Source: an uncultured Oscillospiraceae bacterium (GTDB taxonomy: Bacteria; Bacillota; Clostridia; Oscillospirales; Oscillospiraceae). Taken from it: 64,000 bases of DNA. Both the position numbers and the translations under genes were made by a program. The stretch is taken from positions 1-64,000 of the forward strand of contig CALXDC010000010.1 in NCBI GenBank assembly GCA_944386975.1. The letters run 5' to 3'. Each line of letters begins with the position of its first letter. Within the stretch, counting starts at the first letter, position 1. The notes below the pieces were generated by a model. That model did not search any database and had not been told where the DNA came from. It worked only from the letters and a program-made list of their open reading frames with translations. Shown one piece after another: positions 1-9,356 of this stretch.

Positions 1-1605
1 GTGCTGGAAAACGCCCTCATCAAGCAGTACATGCCCCGGTACAACATCCTGCTGAAGGACGGCAAGGGCTACCCCTTCGTCCGCCTCTCCCGGGATCCTT
101 ACCCCAAGTTTACCATGGTCAGCCGGAAGGAGAAGGACGATGCAAGGTACTTCGGCCCTTTCGGCGGCCGGTACGAGACCCGGGCGGCTCTGGACGCCAT
201 TGCCGCCGCGCTGAAGCTGCCCACCTGTAACCGGAAATTCCCCCGGGACATCGGTAAGGAGCGGCCCTGCCTCAACCACCACATGGGCCGGTGCGACGGC
301 TTCTGCCGGGGCACCCCGGATGCGGCGGAGTACAACCGGCGGATGGAGCAGGCGGTGCTCCTCTTGACGGGAAAGCTCAACGAGGTCACCGCCGCTCTGG
401 AGGAGGAGATGATGGGGGCCGCCGAGAACCTGCAGTTTGAGCGGGCGGCGGAGCTCCGGGACCGGCTTCGGGCTATCCAGACCATGGGCAAGCGCCAGCG
501 GGTGGTGGCGGCGGGCTGCGCCGACACCGACGTGTGGGGTCTCTATCACGAGGCCCGGTGCTGCTACGCTGTCCTCCACTACGAGCAGGGCCAGCTCATC
601 TACCGGGAGGCGGAGGTGTTCAAGGCCCCGGCGGGGGAGGAGGATCCGGAGATGCTGGCGGCGGTGTTGCTGCAGTACTACGGCGGACGCACCGTACTGC
701 CCCGGGAGATTTTGTTGCCCCTGGAAATCGAGGACATAGAGGTCTTTGCCCAGATGCTCACCGAGGCGGCGGGCCACAGGGTCCACGTCCGCTGTCCCCA
801 GCGGGGGGAGAAGGCGGAGCTTTTGGACATGGCCCTCCGCAACGCCCGGGAGGAGGCGGAGCGGGTCACCACCCGGGAGGAGCGGGTGGACCGCACCGCC
901 CAGCTCTTCGCCAAAATGGTGGGACTCCCCCAGAGCCCGGAGCGGCTGGAGGCCTATGACATCTCCAACACTGGCAGCAGCGACATTGTGGCCTCCATGA
1001 CCGTGTTCCACGGGGCCCAGCCCGCCAAGAGCCAGTACCGCCGGTTCCACATCAAGGAGCTCAGCGGCCACCCCGACGACTACCGCTCCATGCAGGAGGT
1101 GCTGCGGCGGCGCCTGCAGCGCTACCGGGACGGGGACGAGAAGTTCTCCCCCCTCCCCGACGCCTTCCTTATCGACGGCGGCGTCACCCACGCCCAGGCC
1201 GCCCGGGAGGTGATCCGGGGGGAGTTTGGCCTTGCCATCCCCATCTTCGGCATGGTGAAGGACGGCCGCCACCGGACCCGGGCTTTGGTGACCCCGGAGG
1301 GCCGGGAAATCGGCATTCAGCAGAATCAGGCGGTGTTCGCCATGGTGGGCCGCATCCAGGAGGAGACCCACCGCTTTGCCATCACCTTCCACCGCCAGAC
1401 CCACGCCAGGAGCCTGCGGCGCTCGGCCCTGGAGGGTATCCCCGGGGTGGGGGAGGCCCGGCAGAAGGCCCTTTTGAAGACCTTCGGCACCGTGAAGGCC
1501 ATCCGGGAGGCCTCGGTGGAGGACCTCACTGCCGCGGTGCCCCGGAAGGCCGCCCAGGCGGTGTACGACCATTTTCACAAGGAGGAAGAGGAGCACCATG
1601 GATAA
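1..1605 (+). CDS. uvrC: Excinuclease ABC subunit C, 5'-truncated by the window edge
   Basis: UvrC makes the two incisions around DNA lesions in UvrABC nucleotide excision repair in the cytoplasm. The frame is open from base 1. The first residues (ENALIKQYMPRYNILLKDGK) match the inside of the N-terminal GIY-YIG nuclease domain, so roughly 60-70 residues and the true start lie upstream of the window and the gtg at base 1 is internal. Following it are a UVR motif (about residues 125-160), the RNase H-like nuclease domain (AYDISNTGSSDIVASM near 318, LIDGG near 390) and a C-terminal helix-hairpin-helix (GIPGVGEARQ near 480). The last bases overlap the start of the folate gene by 8 nt, so the two genes are translationally linked. 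Family identity is clear. Confidence 0.95.
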   Translation: MLENALIKQYMPRYNILLKDGKGYPFVRLSRDPYPKFTMVSRKEKDDARYFGPFGGRYETRAALDAIAAALKLPTCNRKFPRDIGKERPCLNHHMGRCDGFCRGTPDAAEYNRRMEQAVLLLTGKLNEVTAALEEEMMGAAENLQFERAAELRDRLRAIQTMGKRQRVVAAGCADTDVWGLYHEARCCYAVLHYEQGQLIYREAEVFKAPAGEEDPEMLAAVLLQYYGGRTVLPREILLPLEIEDIEVFAQMLTEAAGHRVHVRCPQRGEKAELLDMALRNAREEAERVTTREERVDRTAQLFAKMVGLPQSPERLEAYDISNTGSSDIVASMTVFHGAQPAKSQYRRFHIKELSGHPDDYRSMQEVLRRRLQRYRDGDEKFSPLPDAFLIDGGVTHAQAAREVIRGEFGLAIPIFGMVKDGRHRTRALVTPEGREIGIQQNQAVFAMVGRIQEETHRFAITFHRQTHARSLRRSALEGIPGVGEARQKALLKTFGTVKAIREASVEDLTAAVPRKAAQAVYDHFHKEEEEHHG

Positions 1606-2140
1606 GAAGGAATTGCGAAAAGCCATTTCCGCCAAAAAGCGGGCCATGACCGCGGCGGAGATCGAGGCAAAGAGCGCCCAGCTGGCGGAGAAGCTCTTTG
1701 CCCATCCCCTCTACCGGGAGGCCCCCAGCCTCTACGCCTATCTCTCCTACAACCAGGAGGTGCGGACGGGCCCCATCCTCCGCCGGTGTCTGGCGGATGG
1801 AAAGCGGGTGGCGGTGCCCAAGGTGCTGGACGAGGGGCAGCGGATGGAATTCATCTGGCTGGACGATCTCTCCGCCGTGGCGGAGGGGTACTGCAAAATC
1901 CCCGAGCCCATCGCCGACGGCCCCGTGGCCGACGACCCCCGGGCCCTGATCCTCATGCCGGGTCTGGCCTTTGACCGCCAGGGGGGCCGCATGGGCTACG
2001 GCGGCGGATTTTACGACCGGTATCTGGCAGAGCACCCCGGTCATCCCACCCTGGCCCTGTGCTACGGCTTCCAGCTTCTGGACCATGTGGAAATGGCGGA
2101 GCACGACGTCCCCGTGGACGCCGTGCTCTGGAGCGAATAG
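1598..2140 (+). CDS. 5-formyltetrahydrofolate cyclo-ligase
   Basis: The 180-residue protein converts 5-formyl-THF to 5,10-methenyl-THF using ATP, recycling a storage folate in the cytoplasm. The family signature is visible: a basic N-terminus (KKELRKAISAKKRAM), LMPGLAFD near 125 and the glycine-rich GGRMGYGGGFYDRYL that forms the nucleotide/folate site. Length is normal for the family (180-200). The ATG lies inside the last codons of uvrC, preceded by aaggaggaagagg, so it is probably co-transcribed with uvrC. A strong hairpin follows at once. The symbol varies between species (ygfA, fau, MTHFS), so none is given. Confidence 0.95.
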   Translation: MDKKELRKAISAKKRAMTAAEIEAKSAQLAEKLFAHPLYREAPSLYAYLSYNQEVRTGPILRRCLADGKRVAVPKVLDEGQRMEFIWLDDLSAVAEGYCKIPEPIADGPVADDPRALILMPGLAFDRQGGRMGYGGGFYDRYLAEHPGHPTLALCYGFQLLDHVEMAEHDVPVDAVLWSE

Positions 2141-2146
2141 ACAAAA

Positions 2147-2189
2147 ACCGCGCCTCCTGTCCCCGAGGGGATGGAGGCGCGGTTTTTTG
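2147..2189. terminator. Bidirectional rho-independent terminator
   Basis: A 14-15 bp stem (aaccgcgcctcc / ggaggcgcggtt) ends in a T run on the plus strand and is preceded by an A run that serves the minus strand. It sits exactly between the convergent folate gene and metK. Confidence 0.85.
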
Positions 2190-3344
2190 TTACAGAGCGG
2201 CCTTCAGGGCCTCCGCCATATCGGTGTGCTCCCAGGGGAGATCCACATCGGTGCGGCCGAAGTGGCCGTAGGCAGCGGTCTGCCGGTAGATGGGGCGGCG
2301 CAGGTCCAGCTTGGTGATGATCTTGCCGGGCCGCAGGTCAAAGAGCTCCCGCACCACCTGGGACAGCTTCTCGTCGCTGACCACGCCGGTGCCCTGGGTG
2401 TCCACCAGCACGCTCACCGGCTCGCTGACGCCGATGGCGTAGGCCAGCTCGATGTGGCAGCGGCGGGCGAGGCCCGCGGCCACCACGTTCTTGGCCACGT
2501 ACCGGGCCATGTAGGCGGCGGACCGGTCCACCTTGGTGGGGTCCTTGCCGCTGAAGCAGCCGCCGCCGTGGCTGGCGGAGCCGCCGTAGGTGTCCACGAT
2601 GATCTTCCGGCCGGTGAGGCCGCTGTCGCCTACGGGGCCGCCGATGACGAACCGGCCGGTGGGGTTGATAAAGAACTTGGTGTCCTTGTCGATGTACCGG
2701 GCGGGGATGACGGGCTTGATCACCGTCTCCAGAACGGCCTCCCGCAGGTCCTTGGCGGCGATGTCGGGGCTGTGCTGGGTGGAGATGACGATGGCGGGGC
2801 AGCGCAGGACCTTGCCCTCCTCATCGTACTCCACAGTGACCTGGCTCTTGCCGTCGGGCCGCAGCCAGCTGAGCTCGCCGCTCTTGCGGACGGCAGCCAG
2901 CCGCCGGGTCAGGTCGTGGGCCATGGCGATGGGGGCGGGCATAAGGGTGTCGGTCTCGTCGCAGGCGTAGCCGAACATCATGCCCTGGTCACCGGCGCCG
3001 ATGTCCTCGTCGCTGTCGCCGTCCACACCCATAGCGATGTCGCCGCTCTGCTCATCGATGGTGGTCATGACGGCGCAGCTGCGGGCGTCGAAGCCGCAGG
3101 CAGGGTCGTTGTAGCCGATCTCCTCCACAGTCTTGCGGACCACGTGGGGGATGTCCACATAGCAGCTGGTGGAGATCTCGCCCATGACCATCACCATACC
3201 GGTGGTGGTAACGGTCTCACAGGCCACGCGGCCGTAGGGGTCCTGGGCCAGAATGGCGTCCAGAACGGCGTCGGAAATCTGGTCGCAGACCTTGTCGGGA
3301 TGTCCCTCGGTCACGGATTCAGAGGTAAAAATACGGTGTGCCAT
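2190..3344 (-). CDS. metK: S-adenosylmethionine synthetase
   Basis: MetK makes S-adenosylmethionine from methionine and ATP and is the sole source of this cofactor. The 384-residue product starts [18 protein letters not shown] and carries [12 protein letters not shown] near 113 and [19 protein letters not shown] near 255, the two classical signatures, in a protein of normal length. The frame stays open for 42 more codons upstream, but that stretch is the riboswitch, and gaaaggaagc sits just before the ATG at 3344, which fixes the start. It is monocistronic: SAM-I riboswitch upstream, shared terminator downstream. In Firmicutes this arrangement shuts metK off when SAM is plentiful. Confidence 0.97.
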   Translation of the reverse strand: MAHRIFTSESVTEGHPDKVCDQISDAVLDAILAQDPYGRVACETVTTTGMVMVMGEISTSCYVDIPHVVRKTVEEIGYNDPACGFDARSCAVMTTIDEQSGDIAMGVDGDSDEDIGAGDQGMMFGYACDETDTLMPAPIAMAHDLTRRLAAVRKSGELSWLRPDGKSQVTVEYDEEGKVLRCPAIVISTQHSPDIAAKDLREAVLETVIKPVIPARYIDKDTKFFINPTGRFVIGGPVGDSGLTGRKIIVDTYGGSASHGGGCFSGKDPTKVDRSAAYMARYVAKNVVAAGLARRCHIELAYAIGVSEPVSVLVDTQGTGVVSDEKLSQVVRELFDLRPGKIITKLDLRRPIYRQTAAYGHFGRTDVDLPWEHTDMAEALKAAL

Positions 3345-3383
3345 TGTTTTGCTTCCTTTCTTGTACTGTTTTCTTTGCAAAAC

Positions 3384-3536
3384 GAGAAAAAACGCCTCGC
3401 CGGGAATACCGACGGGGCGTAGTGAAAACTTGGGGTTTTCCTCATCTTGCGTTTCCGCCGGAATTGGCACCTTGCCGCAATTGAGCAGGTTGCCGTGGCT
3501 TCATCGGGCCGTTCCCTCCGCCACTCTTGATAAGGT
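3384..3536 (-). ncRNA. SAM-I (S-box) riboswitch with terminator
   Basis: Read on the minus strand, the leader begins CTTATCAAGAGTGGCGGAGG, continues with GGCCCGATGAAGCC and GGCAACC, and ends GATGAGG, which pairs with the 5' CCTTATC to close P1. These are the diagnostic S-box elements in the right order. A hairpin at 3392-3420 followed by six T forms the expression platform. SAM binding is known to stabilise P1 and let the terminator form, reducing metK transcription. Confidence 0.95.
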
Positions 3537-3567
3537 TTCAGTTGTCCTGGACAAATGTCCGGGAATT

Positions 3568-3596
3568 ATTATAGAGGCTCTGTCCGGTCCTGTCAA
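3568..3596 (-). promoter_or_regulatory. Sigma-A promoter of metK
   Basis: Perfect consensus on the minus strand: TTGACA (3591-3596), a 17 bp spacer, and TATAAT (3568-3573). The predicted start is about 25 nt before the riboswitch core. Confidence 0.9.
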
Positions 3597-3732
3597 GGGG
3601 AACTTTCTCCTTTTTGAGACAATATTTTGTCTTTTTTGCCAGGAAGGGCCGTCGTTGCCTCCCGTGAGGAAGTGTGATATAATGTTTTTCTACTATCCGG
3701 GCCGGGCAGTGTGTCTGCCCTCGGGCCGTTTT

Positions 3733-4346
3733 GCCCTCTGACGAGGGCCGGTGTCGTTTTGTCGATATCCGACGGTGTACCGCTTGGTGTTATGCCTCCG
3801 GCGGGTGACTTTTCTCGCCAAAGAAAAGTCACCATCTCCGCGCTAAGAGCCTCGCTTCGCTCGGTTGCGCTCCGAAACACCTCGCTGCGGCTCGGTGAAA
3901 GTCCGCTTAGAACCAAGGTTCTAAGAACTCCTTTCGTTATTACCAAGACCGGATGGTCAGAGAGGCGTTCTGTTGAAGGTTTTATACGGGTGACGCCTGT
4001 TTGGGTCGTCTTCTGCTTGAAGCGCCGCGCTCCGCGCTGATGCGGTCCCTTTTTAAGCCTTCCCCCAGGGGAAGGCAAAAGGAGCAGAAGTCCCTACCAC
4101 CACCAGGGCAGCGCGCGGTCGCGCGGAAAGAGGGGAACTGTCACCCCCTTGCAGTGTCAGCCGCACTCAATCACCGAAAAACGGTACAGATTCCCCATAA
4201 TAGGCCGAAAGGAGTCCTTAGAACCTTGGTTCTAAGTCAACTTTTGCCTACTTTTCTTTGACGAGAAAAGTAGGCCGCCGGAGGCAGAACAAGGTACCGA
4301 ACCTCCCCCGGGTACCGACAAAAAAGGCCCGCCCTCGTCAGAGGGC
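3733..4346. repeat. Dispersed non-coding element, copy 1
   Basis: About 610 bp with nested inverted ends. The outer 16-mer GCCCTCTGACGAGGGC (3733-3748) recurs inverted at about 4331-4346. An inner 11-mer GCCTCCGGCGG (3794-3804) is perfectly inverted at 4275-4285. Each inner end carries a hairpin (ggtgacttttct/agaaaagtcacc at 3804-3833, and its counterpart at 4246-4275). A second inverted pair containing CTTAGAACC..GGTTCTAAG lies inside both arms. The interior codes for nothing convincing. A close copy lies at 54010-54604 in the same orientation, and part of it recurs near 63330. It resembles a MITE or other non-autonomous element, but no mobilising enzyme is in the window. Confidence 0.8.
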
Positions 4347-4395
4347 AAAAAGCCCGTCCCGGCGCATGAGCGGACAAAAAGAAAGGAGCCCCCCT

Positions 4396-5283
4396 ATGGT
4401 TTGTACCCTCTGTCCCCGCCAGTGCGGCGCGGTGCGTACTGACACCGCCGCCGGCGGCTTCTGCGGCATGCCCGCCCTGCCGGTGGTGGCCCGGGCCGCC
4501 CTCCACCACTGGGAGGAGCCCTGCATCAGCGGTACCCGGGGCAGCGGCGCCATTTTCTTCTCCGGCTGCTCCCTGCGGTGCGTCTTCTGCCAGAACCGCT
4601 CCATCAGCCACGACCGCTTCGGAAAGCCTCTCTCCATCTCCCAGCTGCGGCAGGTGTGTCTCGACCTTGTTGCCCAGGGGGCCCACAACATCAACTTTGT
4701 CACCCCTACCCACTTCGCCCACGCCGTGGCGGAGGTCCTGGCGGAGCCCCTTCCGGTGCCGGTAGTGTACAATTGCGGCGGCTATGAGCGTACGGAGACC
4801 CTCCGGAGCCTTGCAGGCAAAATTCAGATCTATCTCCCGGACCTCAAGTACGCCGACAACGCCCTGGCGGAGCGGTATAGCGCCGCTCCGGACTACTTTG
4901 AAACCGCCACAGCCGCCATCCGGGAGATGGTGCGTCAGACCGGCCCCTGCCGCTTTGACGGCGACGGCCTCATGACCTCCGGGGTCATCATCCGCCACCT
5001 GCTGCTGCCTGGAGCCCTCCGCAACACCAAGGCCGTGCTGGACTGGATTGCGGACTCCTTCACTCCCGGGGAGGTGCTGGTGTCCCTCATGGCCCAATAC
5101 ACCCCTCAGCCCGGTGCGGAGGGCCTGCTAAAGCGCCGGGTCACCGGGGCGGAGTACCGCGCCGCCGCAGCTTACCTGGAAAACGTGGGCATTCAGAGCG
5201 GCTATACCCAGGAGGCCGCCTCGGCCCGGGCCGCCTATACCCCCGACTTTGATCTCACCGGATTGCCCCAAGAGGAGGAATGA
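4396..5283 (+). CDS. Radical SAM protein, PflA-related (COG1313-like)
   Basis: A 295-residue radical SAM enzyme. The 4Fe-4S motif CxxxCxxC is seen in SGCSLRCVFCQN near residue 58. A short Cys-rich N-terminus (CTLCPRQCG..GFC) precedes it, typical of proteins annotated as putative pyruvate-formate-lyase activating enzymes. The substrate cannot be told from sequence. The frame is open back to 4258 into the repeat, but gaaaggag ends 8-9 nt before the ATG at 4396 and the family similarity begins there. Its stop overlaps the next ATG (ATGA), starting a four-gene overlapping operon that runs to mutY. No promoter is obvious in the repeat upstream. Confidence 0.85.
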   Translation: MVCTLCPRQCGAVRTDTAAGGFCGMPALPVVARAALHHWEEPCISGTRGSGAIFFSGCSLRCVFCQNRSISHDRFGKPLSISQLRQVCLDLVAQGAHNINFVTPTHFAHAVAEVLAEPLPVPVVYNCGGYERTETLRSLAGKIQIYLPDLKYADNALAERYSAAPDYFETATAAIREMVRQTGPCRFDGDGLMTSGVIIRHLLLPGALRNTKAVLDWIADSFTPGEVLVSLMAQYTPQPGAEGLLKRRVTGAEYRAAAAYLENVGIQSGYTQEAASARAAYTPDFDLTGLPQEEE

Positions 5284-5861
5284 CCATGCACCTGCGCTTT
5301 GTCACCCCGGCGGACGCCCCCGCCCTCCGGGATATTTATGCCCCCTATGTGCTCCATACGCCCCTTACCTTCGAGGCGGCCCTTCCTTCCGCGGAGGAGT
5401 TCTGCCGCCGGATTACCGCCACCCTGGAGGCCTATCCCTATCTGGCCGCCGTGGAAAACGGGGAGATTGTGGGCTACGCCTACGCCGGACGGGTACGCAG
5501 CCGGGAGGCCTACGACTGGTCGGTGGAGCTGTCGGTGTACGTTCGGGAGGACTGCCGCGGCCGCGGCTTCGGCCGCAGACTCTATGGCTGTCTTCTGGAG
5601 CTTCTGACCCTCCAGAACGTCCATATGGCCTACGGGGTGGTGGCGCTGCCCAACGAGGCAAGCCACGGCCTGCACATGGCCATGGGCTTCCGTCTCCTGG
5701 CACGTTTTCCGGAGATGGGTTATAAAATGGGAGCCTGGCGGGACATCGGCTGGTATGAGAAGGCCCTTGCGCCCGCCCAGGTCCCCCCGCTCCCCTTTCT
5801 CCCCGCTCCGGCACTGCCGGAGGCGCAGACGGCGGCTGTTCTGGAGCGGTACGCGGTATGA
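5280..5861 (+). CDS. GNAT N-acetyltransferase, phosphinothricin-acetyltransferase-like
   Basis: 193 residues. The N-terminal part follows the PAT/Bar layout: LRFVTPADAPALRDIYAPYV, a central ELSVYVREDCRGRGFGRRLYGCLLE (acetyl-CoA loop RGRGFG) and a GF(R)LLARFPEMGYKMGAW segment. Such enzymes acetylate amino groups of small molecules such as phosphinothricin or methionine sulfoximine; the natural substrate is unknown. About 30 Pro/Ala-rich residues at the C-terminus have no counterpart in the core domain. It overlaps both neighbours by 4 bp (ATGA). A second in-frame ATG at 5286 is an equally good start. Confidence 0.85.
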   Translation: MTMHLRFVTPADAPALRDIYAPYVLHTPLTFEAALPSAEEFCRRITATLEAYPYLAAVENGEIVGYAYAGRVRSREAYDWSVELSVYVREDCRGRGFGRRLYGCLLELLTLQNVHMAYGVVALPNEASHGLHMAMGFRLLARFPEMGYKMGAWRDIGWYEKALAPAQVPPLPFLPAPALPEAQTAAVLERYAV

Positions 5862-6696
5862 AAAAGACGCGGTTTTCCCGGATCTATGTGGAGATCACCA
5901 ACTGCTGCAACCTCCGGTGCGCCTTCTGCCCCGGCACCCGCCGCCCCCTCCGCTTCCTCGCTCCGTCGGACTTTGCCCGGATGGCCTCTCAGCTGAAGGA
6001 ATATACGGATTACGTCTATCTCCATGTCATGGGAGAGCCTCTTCTCCACCCGGCGCTGAGGGAGATTCTGGACCTCTGCGATGCAAACGGCCTGCGGGCC
6101 TGCGTCACCACCAACGGCACCCTCCTGCCCACCGCGGGGGAAACTCTCCGCCACCGGGCGGTTCACAAGGTCAGCATCTCCCTCCACAGCATGGAGGGCA
6201 ACGGACGGACCTGTCTGGAGGAGTATCTGGAGGGCGTGTGGGACTTCTGCCGCCGGGGGGAGATGATCCGGTGCCTGCGGCTGTGGAACCTGGGCGGCGC
6301 CGACCGGCGCAATGGGGAGATTCTGACCTTCCTTCGGAACAAGCTGGGCCGGGACCCTCTCGGTGAAAGCGGCGTCTGGCCCGGCGTCTGGGTGCTGGGG
6401 GAGCGGCTCTTTCTGGAGCAGGCGGAGCGGTTTGAGTGGCCGGACCTCCAGGCGGCGGAAGCGGGGGTGGAGTTCTGCCAGGGCCTCCGCACCCAGGCGG
6501 CGGTGCTGGTGGACGGCACGGTGGTCCCCTGCTGCCTGGACCACGAGGGGGACATTCCCCTTGGGAACCTGCTGGAGCAGCCCCTGGCGGAGATTCTGGC
6601 GGGCCCCCGGGCCAGGGCCGTATACGAGGGCTTTTCCCAGCGACGTCCCACGGAGGAATTATGCCGCCGCTGCGGCTATGCCACGAGGTTCAACCG

Positions 6697-6700
<4 letters not shown>
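5858..6700 (+). CDS. Radical SAM/SPASM-type protein
   Basis: 280 residues. The radical SAM motif is NCCNLRCAFCPGTRRPL near residue 15. The C-terminal third holds a SPASM-like cysteine set (FCQGL near 205, VVPCCLDHEGDIPLGNL near 225, LCRRCGY near 270) that usually binds auxiliary Fe-S clusters. Members modify peptides, sugars or enzymes; the substrate here is unknown and no precursor peptide gene is visible nearby. The ATG overlaps the preceding gene by 4 bp and its stop overlaps mutY by 4 bp, so it is certainly co-transcribed with both. Confidence 0.85.
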
Positions 6701-7794
<1,094 letters not shown>

Positions 7795-7836
7795 GAAAAC
7801 CCATTCCTTCCCTCATCGGGAGAAAAGGAGGACGCC

Positions 7837-8589
7837 ATGACGCTGCGTCAATTTTTTCAGCAATATCCCAGGGCGGCCCTGGCCTTCTCCGGCGGCACCG
7901 ACTCCGCCTACCTGCTGTGGGCCGCCCGGAACGCCGGGGCGGACGTAGCCCCCTACTTTGTCTCCACCCCCCTGCAGCCCGCCTTTGAGCTGGCCGACGC
8001 CCGCCGTCTGGCGGAGGAGCTGGGGACCTCCCTCCGGGTGGTGTCCGTGGATATCCTGGCGGCGGAGGGGGTGGCGGACAATCCGCCCCGCCGCTGCTAC
8101 TCCTGCAAAAAGGCCCTCTTCACCGCTCTGAAAAGCCGGGCGGCGGCGGACGGCTACCACACCGTCATCGACGGCACCAACGCCTCCGACGACGCCGGGG
8201 ACCGGCCCGGCATGGACGCCCTCCGGGAGCTGGGAGTTCTCTCCCCCCTCCGGCTGTGCGGCATTGTCAAGGAGGAGGTCCGCAGGGAGAGCCGGGCGGC
8301 GGGTCTCTTCACCTGGGATAAGCCCTCCTATGCCTGTCTGGCCACCCGCTTCCCCACCGGCCGCCCCATTACGGCGGCGGAGCTGCGGCGGGTGGAGGAT
8401 GGCGAAACCGCCCTCATGGCCCGGGGCTACCGGAACCTCCGGCTCCGGCTCCGGGAGGAGGGGGTTCTCCTCCAGCTGCCGGCGGACCAGCTGGAGCGGG
8501 CCCGGAGGGAATGGCAGGAACTGGAAGCGCTGCTGGCCTCCTGGTTTGCCCGGGCGGCCCTGGACGATACGCCTCGGAGGGAGGAGTGA
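7837..8589 (+). CDS. larE: ATP-dependent sacrificial sulfur transferase LarE
   Basis: LarE adenylates the carboxylates of the pyridinium precursor and donates sulfur from its own cysteine during synthesis of the nickel-pincer nucleotide, the cofactor of lactate racemase. The 250-residue protein has the PP-loop SGGTDSAYLL near 18, NPPRRCYSCKK near 86 and the family segment KPSYACLATRFPTGRP near 160, whose Cys is in the region of the sacrificial residue. A strong aaaggagg lies 7 nt before the ATG. It starts the larE-larB-larC operon, 42 nt after mutY; whether it has its own promoter is unclear. Confidence 0.92.
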   Translation: MTLRQFFQQYPRAALAFSGGTDSAYLLWAARNAGADVAPYFVSTPLQPAFELADARRLAEELGTSLRVVSVDILAAEGVADNPPRRCYSCKKALFTALKSRAAADGYHTVIDGTNASDDAGDRPGMDALRELGVLSPLRLCGIVKEEVRRESRAAGLFTWDKPSYACLATRFPTGRPITAAELRRVEDGETALMARGYRNLRLRLREEGVLLQLPADQLERARREWQELEALLASWFARAALDDTPRREE

Positions 8590-8591
8590 CT

Positions 8592-9356
8592 ATGGACAGA
8601 GAAGAGACGAGAGCGCTGCTGCAGGCGGTGGCGGAGGGGGCCCTGCCGGTGGAGGAGGCCCTGGAGCGGCTGAAGCTGGCCCCCTTTGAGGACCTGGGAT
8701 TTGCCAAAATCGACCACCACCGCCATCTCCGCCAGGGGGCGGCAGAGGTGATCTACGGCGGAGGAAAGACCCCGGAGCAGATCATCGCCATCGCCGGGGC
8801 CCTCCGCCGCCAGGGGGAGCGGACCGTGCTCATCACCCGCCTGACCCCCCAGGCCGCGGAGCAGGTAGGCCGGGCGGTACCGGACCTCCACTACCATGAG
8901 ATGGGCCATGTGGGCATCGTGGGGGAGATGCCCCCGCCCGACGGGGTGGGCACTATCGTGGTGGCCTCCGGCGGCACCAGCGACATGATGGTGGCTGAGG
9001 AGGCCGCCCTCACCGCCGAGGCCCTGGGCAACCAGGTGCTGCGTCTGTACGACGTGGGGGTGGCGGGCATCCACCGGACCCTCAGTCACGCCAGGGAGCT
9101 GATGGAGGCCCGGGTGGTGATCTCCGTGGCGGGGATGGAGGGGGCCCTCACCAGCGTGCTGGGGGGACTGGTAGACTGCCCGGTGATCGGAGTGCCCACC
9201 AGCGTGGGCTACGGCGCCGCCTTCGGCGGCGTGGCGGCCCTTCTCAGCATGCTCAACTCCTGCGCCAGCGGCGTCAGCGTGGTGAACATCGACAACGGCT
9301 TCGGGGCCGGATTCCTGGCCAGCCGCATCAATCATCTGGAGGGAAAACGGCCATGA
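8592..9356 (+). CDS. larB: Nickel-pincer cofactor biosynthesis protein LarB
   Basis: LarB carboxylates and hydrolyses nicotinic acid adenine dinucleotide to the dicarboxylated pyridinium mononucleotide, the first step to the pincer cofactor. The 254-residue protein has the PurE-like C-terminal domain: VVASGGTSDMMVAEEA near 138, DVGVAGIHR near 172 and GVPTSVGYGAAFGGVAALLSMLNSCASG near 208. The ATG at 8592 follows the larE stop by 2 nt behind cggagggaggagtg; the longer open frame upstream is inside larE. Its stop overlaps larC by 4 bp. Confidence 0.93.
   Translation: MDREETRALLQAVAEGALPVEEALERLKLAPFEDLGFAKIDHHRHLRQGAAEVIYGGGKTPEQIIAIAGALRRQGERTVLITRLTPQAAEQVGRAVPDLHYHEMGHVGIVGEMPPPDGVGTIVVASGGTSDMMVAEEAALTAEALGNQVLRLYDVGVAGIHRTLSHARELMEARVVISVAGMEGALTSVLGGLVDCPVIGVPTSVGYGAAFGGVAALLSMLNSCASGVSVVNIDNGFGAGFLASRINHLEGKRP

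Noticed and set aside
2190-3470. metK starting 42 codons further upstream
   Set aside because: The extra codons are the SAM-I riboswitch terminator and aptamer; the ribosome site and family N-terminus support 3344.
3593-4078. Open frames within the 3.7-4.3 kb element
   Set aside because: They read through inverted repeats and hairpins, have no ribosome sites and are not kept open in the copy at 54 kb.
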